Made by a program: the position numbers and the translations under genes
Shown: piece by piece, positions 33,094 through 42,137 of the stretch
Numbering within the stretch: the stretch's first letter is position 1
How the letters are laid out: every line of letters starts with the position of its first letter
Notes under the pieces: generated by a model
The model's database searches: none
The model's input: the letters and a program-made list of their open reading frames with translations, nothing else
What the model was told of the DNA's origin: nothing
Source: Rhizobium sp. Root1203
GTDB taxonomy: Bacteria; Pseudomonadota; Alphaproteobacteria; Rhizobiales; Rhizobiaceae
DNA length: 64,000 nucleotides
Reading direction: 5' to 3'
Assembly (NCBI RefSeq): GCF_001424945.1
Contig: NZ_LMCW01000045.1
Location: 61,724-125,723, forward strand

Positions 33094-35556
33094 ATGAACA
33101 CCGTTGCGAAGCCGACTATCCCCTCCCCCGCGCCGCGCAGTTCAAAGCCCGACATCCTCGCAGAAGAAATCATCGAACGCCTGACCTACCGCATCGGCAA
33201 GGATGCCAAGGTCGCCAAGCCGCACGACTGGCTGACCGCCACCATTCTCGTGGTGCGCGACCGGATCATCGACAAGTGGATGGAATCGACCCGCAAGGTC
33301 TATGCGACCGGTGACAAGCGCGTCTATTACCTCTCGCTGGAATTCCTGATCGGCCGCCTGATGCGCGATGCCGTCTCGAACCTCGGCCTCATGGAGCAGG
33401 TTCGCGATGCACTCGCTTCGCTCGGCGTCGATGTCGCCGTCATCGCCGGCCTCGAACCGGACGCAGCGCTCGGCAACGGCGGCCTCGGTCGTCTCGCCGC
33501 CTGCTTCATGGAAAGCATGGCGACGGTGGAGGTCCCCGCCTATGGCTACGGTATCCGCTATGTGCACGGCCTCTTCCGCCAGCAGCTCGCCGACGGCTGG
33601 CAGGTCGAGCTGCCCGAAAGCTGGCTTGCCCACGGCAATCCCTGGGAATTCGAGCGTCGCGAGAGTGCCTACGAAATCGGCTTCGGCGGCACCGTGGACG
33701 TCGCCAACAGCGCCGAAGGCGAGCCGCGCTACGTCTGGAAGCCGGCCGAGCGGGTCATTGCCGCCGCCTTCGACACCCCGGTCGTCGGCTGGCGCGGAAA
33801 CCGCGTCAACACGCTGCGCCTCTGGTCGGCGCAGCCGATCGACCCGATCCTGCTCGCCGCCTTCAATGCCGGCGACCACATTGGTGCCCTGCGCGAAAGC
33901 AACAAGGCCGAAAGCCTGACCCGCGTTCTCTATCCTGCGGATGCGACGCCGGCCGGTCAGGAGTTGCGCCTGCGGCAGGAGTTCTTCTTTTCCTCGGCCT
34001 CCCTGCAGGACATCCTGCGCCGCCACCTGCAGCAGTACGACGACTTCACCTCGCTTCCGGACAAGGTCGCGATCCAGCTCAACGACACCCATCCGGCCGT
34101 GTCCGTGGCCGAACTCATCCGCCTGCTCTGCGACGTGCATGGGCTGGAGTTCGATCAGGCGTGGGATATCACCCGCGGCACGATCGCCTACACCAACCAC
34201 ACGCTTCTGCCGGAAGCGCTGGAAAGCTGGCCTGTCCCGCTCTTCGAGCGGCTGCTGCCGCGCCACATGCAGATCATCTATGCGATCAACGCCAAGGTCC
34301 TGCTCGAAGCCCGCAAGAGCAAGAACTTCTCCGACACGGAGATCCGCTCCTTGTCGCTGATCGAGGAAAGCGGCGAGCGCCGCGTGCGCATGGGCAACCT
34401 TGCCTTCGTCGGCTCTCATTCGATCAACGGCGTGTCGGCGCTGCACACCGAGCTGATGAAGGTCACAGTGTTTGCCGACTTGCACAAGCTCTATCCCGAC
34501 CGCATCAACAACAAGACCAACGGCATCACGCCGCGCCGCTGGCTGCAGCAATGTAATCCGGGGCTTACGGGCCTCATCCGCGAGGCGATTGGCGACGACT
34601 TTCTGGATGACGCCGAAAAGCTGAAGCCCCTCGACAAGTTCGCGACCGATGCGAGCTTCCAGGATAAGTTTGCCGCCGTTAAGCGGGCCAACAAGGTGGC
34701 ACTCGCCAATCTTGTCGCCAGCCGCATGGGCGTCAAGATCGACCCGTCGGCGATGTTCGACATCCAGATCAAGCGTATCCACGAATACAAGCGCCAGCTC
34801 TTGAACGTCATCGAGGCGGTCGCCCTGTACGACCAGATCCGCTCGCATCCCGAGCTCGATTGGGTGCCCCGCGTCAAGCTTTTCGCGGGCAAGGCAGCGC
34901 CGAGCTATCACAACGCCAAGCTGATCATCAAACTGATCAACGATGTTGCCCGCACCATCAACAACGACCCCTCCGTGCGTGGCTTGCTGAAGATCGTCTT
35001 CGTGCCGAACTACAACGTCTCGCTGGCGGAAATCATGGTTCCTGCCGCCGACCTGTCCGAGCAGATCTCGACGGCCGGGATGGAGGCATCCGGAACCGGC
35101 AACATGAAATTCGGGCTGAACGGTGCGCTCACGATCGGAACGCTCGACGGCGCCAATGTCGAGATGCGCGACAATGTCGGCGACGACAACATCAAGATCT
35201 TCGGACTGCGGGCCGACGAGGTGACGAACCTGCGCGCCGACGGCCACAACCCGCGCGCTATCATAGAGAGTTCCCGGGAACTGTCGCAGGCACTGTCGGC
35301 CATCAGCTCCGGCGTGTTCTCCCCCGACGACCGCAACCGATACTCGGAGCTGATCGACGGGATCTACGCCCACGACTGGTTCATGGTCGCGGCCGATTTC
35401 GACGCCTACGCCCAGGCGCAACGTGAAGTCGACCAGCTGTGGATCGACACGGGTTCGTGGTACCAAAAGACGATCTGCAATACGGCTCGGATGGGCTGGT
35501 TCTCGTCCGACCGCACGATACGTCAATACGCCAAGGAAATTTGGAGAGCCGGATGA
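33094..35556 (+). CDS. glgP: Glycogen/starch phosphorylase
   Basis: An 820-residue enzyme of normal family length. It releases glucose 1-phosphate from the non-reducing ends of glycogen. The pyridoxal-phosphate Lys is K672 in EASGTGNMKFGLNGALTIGT, and the conserved ALGNGGLGRLAACFMES is near residue 125. The phosphate and glucose sites follow the usual order, for example IKRIHEYKRQLLN near 560. The ATG at 33094 has GAGGA six bases upstream; a TTG at 33088 gives a two-residue extension. It is first in the glycogen operon, and its stop overlaps the glgB start by four bases (ATGA). Confidence 0.96.
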   Translation: MNTVAKPTIPSPAPRSSKPDILAEEIIERLTYRIGKDAKVAKPHDWLTATILVVRDRIIDKWMESTRKVYATGDKRVYYLSLEFLIGRLMRDAVSNLGLMEQVRDALASLGVDVAVIAGLEPDAALGNGGLGRLAACFMESMATVEVPAYGYGIRYVHGLFRQQLADGWQVELPESWLAHGNPWEFERRESAYEIGFGGTVDVANSAEGEPRYVWKPAERVIAAAFDTPVVGWRGNRVNTLRLWSAQPIDPILLAAFNAGDHIGALRESNKAESLTRVLYPADATPAGQELRLRQEFFFSSASLQDILRRHLQQYDDFTSLPDKVAIQLNDTHPAVSVAELIRLLCDVHGLEFDQAWDITRGTIAYTNHTLLPEALESWPVPLFERLLPRHMQIIYAINAKVLLEARKSKNFSDTEIRSLSLIEESGERRVRMGNLAFVGSHSINGVSALHTELMKVTVFADLHKLYPDRINNKTNGITPRRWLQQCNPGLTGLIREAIGDDFLDDAEKLKPLDKFATDASFQDKFAAVKRANKVALANLVASRMGVKIDPSAMFDIQIKRIHEYKRQLLNVIEAVALYDQIRSHPELDWVPRVKLFAGKAAPSYHNAKLIIKLINDVARTINNDPSVRGLLKIVFVPNYNVSLAEIMVPAADLSEQISTAGMEASGTGNMKFGLNGALTIGTLDGANVEMRDNVGDDNIKIFGLRADEVTNLRADGHNPRAIIESSRELSQALSAISSGVFSPDDRNRYSELIDGIYAHDWFMVAADFDAYAQAQREVDQLWIDTGSWYQKTICNTARMGWFSSDRTIRQYAKEIWRAG

Positions 35557-37760
35557 AGACGCCGAAGGCTGCCCCTGACGTCAAGCTTCCCTGGGAAATT
35601 TCGGCAGACGAGATAGCGGCAATCCTCGCCGGTTCGCATTCCAACCCTTTTGCCGTTCTCGGCATTCACAAATCGGGCAACGTCTACGTCGCGCGATGCT
35701 TCATTCCGGGCGCCGAGGAAGTGACCGCCATGTCGCTCGACGGCAGCGTCGTCGGCGAATTGACGCTGCAGCATCCGGACGGCTTCTTCGCAGGAACCGT
35801 ATCCGTGACCAAGCAGCAGCCGGTGCGTTATCGCGCCCGCCGCGGCGATGCGGAATGGGCGGTGACCGATCCCTACAGCTTCGGGCCGGTTCTCGGGCCG
35901 ATGGACGATTATTATGCGCGAGAAGGTTCGGACCTGCGCCTCTTCGACAAGATGGGCGCGCACTGGATCAGGCATGAGGGCGCGCAGGGCATCCATTTCG
36001 CTGTCTGGGCGCCGAATGCACAACGCGTCTCCGTCGTCGGCGATTTCAACAACTGGGATGGTCGCCGCCACGTGATGCGCCTGCGCGCCGGAGCCGGTAT
36101 CTGGGAGATCTTCGCACCCGACGTCCCGACGGGCGTCGGCTACAAGTTCGAGATCCGCGGCCAGAACGGCGTATTGCTGCCGCTGAAGGCGGACCCCTTC
36201 GCAAGGCGCAGCGAATTGCGTCCGAAGACAGCCTCGGTCACCGCGCCCGAATTGCTGCAGGAATGGGAGGATGAAGCCCACCTCAAGCACTGGAGCGAAA
36301 CCGACAAGCGACGTCAGCCGATCTCGATCTACGAGGTTCACGCCGGCTCCTGGCAGCGCCGCAATGACGGCTCGTTCCTCTCCTGGGACGAAATGGCTTC
36401 CAGGCTCATCCCCTACTGTGTCGACATGGGTTTTACCCATATCGAGTTCCTGCCGATCACCGAACACCCCTACGATCCGTCCTGGGGCTACCAGACGACC
36501 GGTCTCTATGCGCCCACCGCCCGTTTCGGCGAGCCGGAAGGCTTTGCCCGTTTCGTCAACGGCGCCCACAAGGTCGGCATCGGCGTCATCCTCGACTGGG
36601 TACCGGCCCACTTCCCGACCGACGAGCACGGTCTCGGCTGGTTCGACGGCACGGCGCTCTATGAGCACGAGGATCCGCGCAAGGGCTTCCATCCCGACTG
36701 GAACACCGCGATCTACAATTTCGGGCGCACCGAGGTCGTTTCCTACCTCGTCAACAACGCGCTCTACTGGTCCGAGAAATTCCATCTCGACGGTCTGCGC
36801 GTCGATGCCGTCGCCTCGATGCTCTACCTCGACTATTCCCGCAAGCACGGCGAATGGATCCCGAACGAATACGGCGGCAACGAGAACCTGGAAGCCGTGC
36901 GTTTCCTTCAGAGCATGAACACCCGCATCTACGCCGAGCATCCGGGCGTCATGACAATCGCCGAGGAATCCACCTCCTGGCCCAAGGTCTCGCAGCCCGT
37001 CCACGAAGGCGGCCTCGGCTTCGGCTTCAAATGGAACATGGGCTTCATGCACGACACGCTGAGCTACATGAGCCGCGAGCCGATTCACCGCAAGCATCAC
37101 CACAACGAGCTGACTTTCGGCCTGCTCTATGCCTACTCGGAAAATTTCGTGCTGCCGCTTTCGCACGACGAGGTTGTGCACGGAAAAGGCTCGCTGATCG
37201 CCAAGATGCCCGGAGACGATTGGCAGAAGTTCGCCAATCTTCGGGCCTACTACGCCTTCATGTGGGGCTACCCCGGCAAGAAACTGCTCTTCATGGGCCA
37301 GGAGTTCGCCCAGTGGAGCGAATGGAACGAGGCCGGCTCGCTCGACTGGAACCTCCTGCAGTACCGTATGCACGAAGGCATGCGCCGGCTGGTTCGCGAT
37401 CTCAACTTTACCTACCGCAGCAAGGCGGCACTGCATGCCCGCGACTGCGAAGGCGAAGGCTTCGAGTGGCTGATTGCCGACGACCACGAAAACTCCGTCC
37501 TCGCGTGGTTGCGCAAGGCTCCCGGCGAGAAGCCGATTGCCGTCATCAGCAACCTGACGCCGGTCTATCGCGAGAACTACGCCGTACGCCTGCCGTCGGA
37601 GGGCCGCTGGCGGGAAATCCTGAACACGGATGCCGATATCTACGGCGGCAGCGGCAAGGGCAACGGCGGCCGCGTGCAGGCCGTCAACGCCGGCGGCACC
37701 ATCGCCGCTTCTCTGACCTTGCCGCCGCTGGCGACGATTATGCTTGAACCTGAGACTTGA
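35553..37760 (+). CDS. glgB: 1,4-alpha-glucan branching enzyme
   Basis: A 735-residue GH13 enzyme. It cuts alpha-1,4 chains and rejoins them as alpha-1,6 branches. An N-terminal carbohydrate-binding and CBM48 region (FAVWAPNAQRVSVVGDFNNW, near 150) precedes the barrel. The catalytic nucleophile is D418 (LDGLRVDAVASMLY), the acid E471 (IAEEST) and the stabilising Asp D539 (LPLSHDEVVHGKGS). The start is the ATG at 35553 overlapping glgP, with GGAGAGCC before it; a longer frame within glgP is rejected. The stop codon precedes glgC by 20 bases. Confidence 0.97.
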   Translation: MKTPKAAPDVKLPWEISADEIAAILAGSHSNPFAVLGIHKSGNVYVARCFIPGAEEVTAMSLDGSVVGELTLQHPDGFFAGTVSVTKQQPVRYRARRGDAEWAVTDPYSFGPVLGPMDDYYAREGSDLRLFDKMGAHWIRHEGAQGIHFAVWAPNAQRVSVVGDFNNWDGRRHVMRLRAGAGIWEIFAPDVPTGVGYKFEIRGQNGVLLPLKADPFARRSELRPKTASVTAPELLQEWEDEAHLKHWSETDKRRQPISIYEVHAGSWQRRNDGSFLSWDEMASRLIPYCVDMGFTHIEFLPITEHPYDPSWGYQTTGLYAPTARFGEPEGFARFVNGAHKVGIGVILDWVPAHFPTDEHGLGWFDGTALYEHEDPRKGFHPDWNTAIYNFGRTEVVSYLVNNALYWSEKFHLDGLRVDAVASMLYLDYSRKHGEWIPNEYGGNENLEAVRFLQSMNTRIYAEHPGVMTIAEESTSWPKVSQPVHEGGLGFGFKWNMGFMHDTLSYMSREPIHRKHHHNELTFGLLYAYSENFVLPLSHDEVVHGKGSLIAKMPGDDWQKFANLRAYYAFMWGYPGKKLLFMGQEFAQWSEWNEAGSLDWNLLQYRMHEGMRRLVRDLNFTYRSKAALHARDCEGEGFEWLIADDHENSVLAWLRKAPGEKPIAVISNLTPVYRENYAVRLPSEGRWREILNTDADIYGGSGKGNGGRVQAVNAGGTIAASLTLPPLATIMLEPET

Positions 37761-37780
37761 AGACTGGTGGGAGGAAAGTC

Positions 37781-39043
37781 ATGGTAGAAAAACGCATTCA
37801 GCCACTTGCCCGCGATGCAATGGCTTATGTTCTTGCCGGCGGCCGGGGGAGCCGCCTCAAGGAACTCACGGACCGCCGCGCCAAGCCGGCTGTCTATTTC
37901 GGCGGCAAATCGCGCATCATCGATTTCGCCCTCTCCAACGCCCTGAATTCCGGTATCCGCCGCATCGGCGTGGCCACCCAATACAAGGCGCACTCGCTGA
38001 TCCGCCATATGCAGCGCGGCTGGAACTTCTTCCGCCCCGAGCGAAACGAGAGCTTCGACATTCTGCCGGCCTCCCAGCGCGTCTCGGAAACGCAGTGGTA
38101 CGAAGGCACCGCCGACGCCGTCTACCAGAACATCGACATCATCGAGGATTACGGTGTCGAGTACATGGTTATCCTTGCCGGCGACCACATCTACAAGATG
38201 GACTACGAGTACATGCTGCAGCAGCATGTGGATTCCGGCGCCGACGTCACCATCGGTTGCCTGGAAGTGCCGCGCATGGAGGCTGTCGGCTTCGGCGTCA
38301 TGCATGTCGACAAGACCGACCGGATCATCGACTTCATCGAAAAGCCCGCCAACCCGCCGGGTATCCCCGACAAGCCGGAGTTCGCGCTGGCGTCGATGGG
38401 GATCTACGTCTTCCACACGAAATTCCTGATCGAGGCGCTGCGTCGCGATGCTGCCGACCCGAACTCCAGCAAGGACTTCGGCAAGGACATCATCCCCTAT
38501 ATCGTCAAGAACGGTAAGGCGATCGCCCATCGCTTCGCCAACTCCTGCGTCCGCTCCGATTTCGAGCGCGAGCCCTACTGGCGCGACGTCGGAACGATCG
38601 ACGCCTACTGGCAGGCCAATATCGACCTGACGGCAATCGTTCCGGAACTCGACATCTACGACAAGTCCTGGCCGATCTGGACCTACGCGGAAATCTCGCC
38701 GCCCGCAAAATTCGTCCACGACGACGAAGATCGGCGAGGCTCGGCCACGTCGTCCGTCGTTGCCGGTGATTGCATCATCTCCGGTGCGACGCTCAACAAC
38801 AGCCTCCTGTTTACGGGTGTGCGCGCCAATTCCTATTCCAAGCTGGAGGGCGCCGTCGTTCTGCCGAGCGTGAAGGTCGGTCGGCACGCGCAGCTCCGGA
38901 ACGTGGTGATCGACCACGGTGTCATCATTCCGGAAGGGCTCATCGTCGGCGAGGATCCGATACTCGACGCGAAGCGGTTCCGGCGAAGCGAAGGCGGCAT
39001 TTGCCTCATCACGCAGCCCATGATCGACAAGCTGGATTTGTAA
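37781..39043 (+). CDS. glgC: Glucose-1-phosphate adenylyltransferase (ADP-glucose pyrophosphorylase)
   Basis: A 420-residue enzyme making ADP-glucose and pyrophosphate from ATP and glucose 1-phosphate, the committed step of glycogen synthesis. The N-terminal nucleotide loop is YVLAGGRGSRLKELTDRRAK, with glucose-phosphate contacts in IEKPANPPG and in YWRDVGTIDAYWQANIDL. The C-terminal part is a left-handed beta helix (hexapeptide-like). GGAGG six bases before the ATG at 37781 decides the start, against an extension to 37757. It is followed three bases later by glgA. Allosteric regulation is expected for bacterial enzymes but cannot be read from sequence. Confidence 0.97.
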   Translation: MVEKRIQPLARDAMAYVLAGGRGSRLKELTDRRAKPAVYFGGKSRIIDFALSNALNSGIRRIGVATQYKAHSLIRHMQRGWNFFRPERNESFDILPASQRVSETQWYEGTADAVYQNIDIIEDYGVEYMVILAGDHIYKMDYEYMLQQHVDSGADVTIGCLEVPRMEAVGFGVMHVDKTDRIIDFIEKPANPPGIPDKPEFALASMGIYVFHTKFLIEALRRDAADPNSSKDFGKDIIPYIVKNGKAIAHRFANSCVRSDFEREPYWRDVGTIDAYWQANIDLTAIVPELDIYDKSWPIWTYAEISPPAKFVHDDEDRRGSATSSVVAGDCIISGATLNNSLLFTGVRANSYSKLEGAVVLPSVKVGRHAQLRNVVIDHGVIIPEGLIVGEDPILDAKRFRRSEGGICLITQPMIDKLDL

Positions 39044-39046
39044 CAG

Positions 39047-40489
39047 ATGAAAGTTCTTTCGGTTTCGTCCGAAGTCTTCCCGCTGGTCAAGACAGGGGGC
39101 CTTGCCGATGTGGCGGGCGCCCTGCCGATCGCGCTGAAGCCCTTCGGGATTGAGATGAAGACACTCATGCCCGGTTATCCCGCGGTCATGAAGCTCATTC
39201 GCGATCCTGTCGTCAGGCTGCAGTTCGACGATCTCCTGGGAGAACCCGCGACGGTTCTGGAAGCCAGGCACGAGGGCCTGGATATCCTGGTCCTCGACGC
39301 CCCCGCCTACTATGACAGGGCTGGTGGCCCCTATCTCGATTCAACCGGCAAGGACTATCCCGACAACTGGCGCCGCTTCGCAGCCCTTTCGCTGGCCGGC
39401 GCCGAGATCGCTGCCGGACTGATGCCGGACTGGCGGCCCGATATCGTGCATGCCCACGACTGGCAGGGTGCGATGACACCGGTCTATATGCGCTACTACC
39501 CGACGCCGGAACTGCCGAGCGTTCTGACCATTCACAACATCGCCTTCCAGGGCCAGTTCGGCGCGGAGATTTTTCCCGGCCTGCGGCTTCCGCCACAAGC
39601 CTTCTCCGTCGAAGCCATAGAGTATTATGGCCATATCGGCTTCCTCAAGGGCGGATTGCAGACCGCCCATGCAATCACCACCGTCAGTCCTTCCTACGCA
39701 GGCGAAATATTGACTGCAGAGTTCGGCATGGGGCTGGAAGGCGTGATCGGCACCCGTATCGATTCTCTGCACGGCATCGTCAACGGCATCGATGACGATG
39801 TCTGGAATCCCGCGACCGATCCGGTTGTCCACACCCACTACACCGGAACGTCACTGAAAAACCGGGTGGCAAACCGTGCTGCCATCTGCGAGTTCTTCGG
39901 CCTTCACGATGACAATGCACCGATCTTCTGCATCATCAGCCGGCTGACATGGCAAAAAGGCATGGACCTCATCGCCGCCACCGCCGACGAAATCGTTGCG
40001 ATGGGCGGCAAGCTTGCGATCCTCGGCTCCGGCGATCCGGCCCTGGAAGGCTCGCTGCTGGCCGCAGCCGCCCGCCATCCCGGCCGCATCGGCGTCTCCA
40101 TCGGCTACAACGAACCGATGTCGCACCTCATGCAGGCCGGCTGCGATGCGATCATCATCCCATCGCGATTCGAGCCCTGCGGCCTCACCCAGCTCTATGG
40201 CCTGCGCTACGGATGCGTGCCGATCGTCGCCCACACCGGGGGTCTCGCCGACACCGTGATCGATGCCAATCACGCGGCACTTGCGGCCAAAGTGGCAACG
40301 GGCATACAATTCTCGCCGGTGACCGCCTCCGGTCTGTTGCAGGCAATCCGCCGTGCGCTACATCTCTACGCTGATCAAAAAGTCTGGACCCAATTGCAAA
40401 AGCAGGGCATGAAATCGGATGTTTCGTGGGAGAAGAGCGCCGAGCGCTATGCTGCCCTCTATTCAAGCCTCGCCCCGAAAGGCAAGTGA
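39047..40489 (+). CDS. glgA: Glycogen synthase (ADP-glucose, GT5)
   Basis: A 480-residue GT-B enzyme that adds glucose from ADP-glucose to growing alpha-1,4 chains. The ADP-glucose-binding motif KTGGLADV contains K15. The retaining-transferase nucleotide site is in the C-terminal half, with SRLTWQKGMDLI near residue 305 and the conserved IPSRFEPCGLTQLYGLRYGC near 370. It begins three bases after glgC and ends six bases before pgm, typical of a tightly packed operon. Confidence 0.97.
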   Translation: MKVLSVSSEVFPLVKTGGLADVAGALPIALKPFGIEMKTLMPGYPAVMKLIRDPVVRLQFDDLLGEPATVLEARHEGLDILVLDAPAYYDRAGGPYLDSTGKDYPDNWRRFAALSLAGAEIAAGLMPDWRPDIVHAHDWQGAMTPVYMRYYPTPELPSVLTIHNIAFQGQFGAEIFPGLRLPPQAFSVEAIEYYGHIGFLKGGLQTAHAITTVSPSYAGEILTAEFGMGLEGVIGTRIDSLHGIVNGIDDDVWNPATDPVVHTHYTGTSLKNRVANRAAICEFFGLHDDNAPIFCIISRLTWQKGMDLIAATADEIVAMGGKLAILGSGDPALEGSLLAAAARHPGRIGVSIGYNEPMSHLMQAGCDAIIIPSRFEPCGLTQLYGLRYGCVPIVAHTGGLADTVIDANHAALAAKVATGIQFSPVTASGLLQAIRRALHLYADQKVWTQLQKQGMKSDVSWEKSAERYAALYSSLAPKGK

Positions 40490-40495
40490 CAGAAA

Positions 40496-42127
40496 ATGAA
40501 CAAGTCCGTACCCACTACGCCCTATCAGGATCAGAAACCCGGCACCTCCGGTCTTCGCAAGAAAGTTCCCGTATTCCAGCAGCCGAACTACGCCGAGAAC
40601 TTCATCCAGTCGATCTTCGATTCGCTGGAAGGCTACCAGGGCAAGTGCCTCGTCATCGGCGGCGACGGACGCTATTACAACCGCGAAGTCATCCAGAAGG
40701 CGATCAAGATGGCCGCCGCCAATGGCTTCGGCAAGGTCATCGTCGGCAAGGGCGGCATCCTGTCGACCCCGGCGGCATCCCACATCATTCGCAAATACAA
40801 GGCCTTCGGCGGCATCATTCTGTCCGCCAGCCATAATCCCGGCGGTCCGACCGAAGATTTCGGCATCAAGTACAACATCGGCAATGGCGGTCCTGCCCCG
40901 GAAAAGATCACCGACGCGATCTACGCCCGCAGCAAGGTGATCGACAGCTACAAGATCGCCGACTTCCCCGACGTCAACCTCGACCGCATCGGCAAGGACG
41001 AAATGCCGGGCGGCATGATGCTCGCGGTTCTGGACTCGGTCGAGGACTACACGGCTCTCATGGAAGAGCTCTTCGATTTCGGCGCCATCCGCAACCTCGT
41101 GAGCCTCGGCTTCCGCATCGCCTTCGACGCCATGAGTGCCGTTACCGGCCCCTACGCCAAGGAAATCTTCGAAAATCGCCTGGGTGCGCCGTCGGGCTCG
41201 GTTCGCAACTTCATGCCGTTGCCTGATTTCGGCGGTCATCACCCGGATCCGAACCCGGTTCACTGCAAGGAACTCTACGACGAGATGATGGGCGACGACG
41301 CGCCCGATTTCGGTGCAGCCTCCGACGGCGACGGCGACCGCAACCTCATCATCGGCCGCGGCATCTTCGTCACGCCCTCCGACAGCCTGGCGATCCTGGC
41401 TGCAAACGCCCATCTCGCACCCGGTTATTCCGGCGGTCTTGCCGGCATCGCCCGCTCGATGCCGACATCGGGCGCCGCCGACCGCGTCGCAGAAAAACGC
41501 GGCATCGGCATGTACGAAACGCCGACCGGCTGGAAATTCTTCGGAAACCTCCTCGACGCCGGGATGGCGACGATCTGCGGCGAGGAAAGTGCCGGCACAG
41601 GCTCCAACCATGTCCGCGAAAAGGACGGTCTCTGGGCTGTTCTGCTCTGGCTGAACATCCTTGCCGTACGCGGCGAGAGCGTCCAGGACATCGTCACCCA
41701 GCACTGGCAGACCTACGGACGCAACTACTATTCGCGTCACGACTACGAAGGCGTCGACACCGACGCAGCCAACGGCCTGGTGGACAATCTTCGCAGCCAG
41801 CTGCCCACGCTGCCAGGCCGGTCTTTCGGCCCGCTGACGGTCGAGGCGGCCGACGATTTCGCCTATCACGATCCGATCGACAAGTCGGTCAGCGAGCACC
41901 AGGGCATCCGCGTCCTGTTCGAAGGCGGCTCGCGCGTCGTTTTCCGGCTCTCCGGCACGGGTACGTCGGGAGCCACGCTGCGCGTCTATATCGAGCGCTA
42001 CGAGGCGGATTCCAGCCGGCACAACATCGAGACCCAGGAAGCGCTTGCCGATCTGATCGCCGCGGCTGAAGCCATTGCCGATATTCGCAGCCGCACCGGG
42101 CGCGACGCTCCGTCCGTCATAACCTGA
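40496..42127 (+). CDS. pgm: Phosphoglucomutase (alpha-D-glucose specific)
   Basis: A 543-residue enzyme interconverting glucose 1-phosphate and glucose 6-phosphate, linking the operon to central metabolism and exopolysaccharide precursors. The phospho-Ser is S112 in ILSASHNPGGPTED, the magnesium loop is SDGDGDRN near residue 283, the sugar loop GEESAGTGSNH near 362, and the phosphate-binding loop RLSGTGTSGATLR near 485. It begins six bases after glgA and ends ten bases before glgX. Confidence 0.97.
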   Translation: MNKSVPTTPYQDQKPGTSGLRKKVPVFQQPNYAENFIQSIFDSLEGYQGKCLVIGGDGRYYNREVIQKAIKMAAANGFGKVIVGKGGILSTPAASHIIRKYKAFGGIILSASHNPGGPTEDFGIKYNIGNGGPAPEKITDAIYARSKVIDSYKIADFPDVNLDRIGKDEMPGGMMLAVLDSVEDYTALMEELFDFGAIRNLVSLGFRIAFDAMSAVTGPYAKEIFENRLGAPSGSVRNFMPLPDFGGHHPDPNPVHCKELYDEMMGDDAPDFGAASDGDGDRNLIIGRGIFVTPSDSLAILAANAHLAPGYSGGLAGIARSMPTSGAADRVAEKRGIGMYETPTGWKFFGNLLDAGMATICGEESAGTGSNHVREKDGLWAVLLWLNILAVRGESVQDIVTQHWQTYGRNYYSRHDYEGVDTDAANGLVDNLRSQLPTLPGRSFGPLTVEAADDFAYHDPIDKSVSEHQGIRVLFEGGSRVVFRLSGTGTSGATLRVYIERYEADSSRHNIETQEALADLIAAAEAIADIRSRTGRDAPSVIT

Positions 42128-42137
42128 CCGGAGCGAC

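Noticed and set aside
33142..35526. A 794-codon open frame opposite glgP
   Set aside because: It is an antisense shadow produced by G/C-rich codon usage; the plus-strand gene is a clear glycogen phosphorylase.
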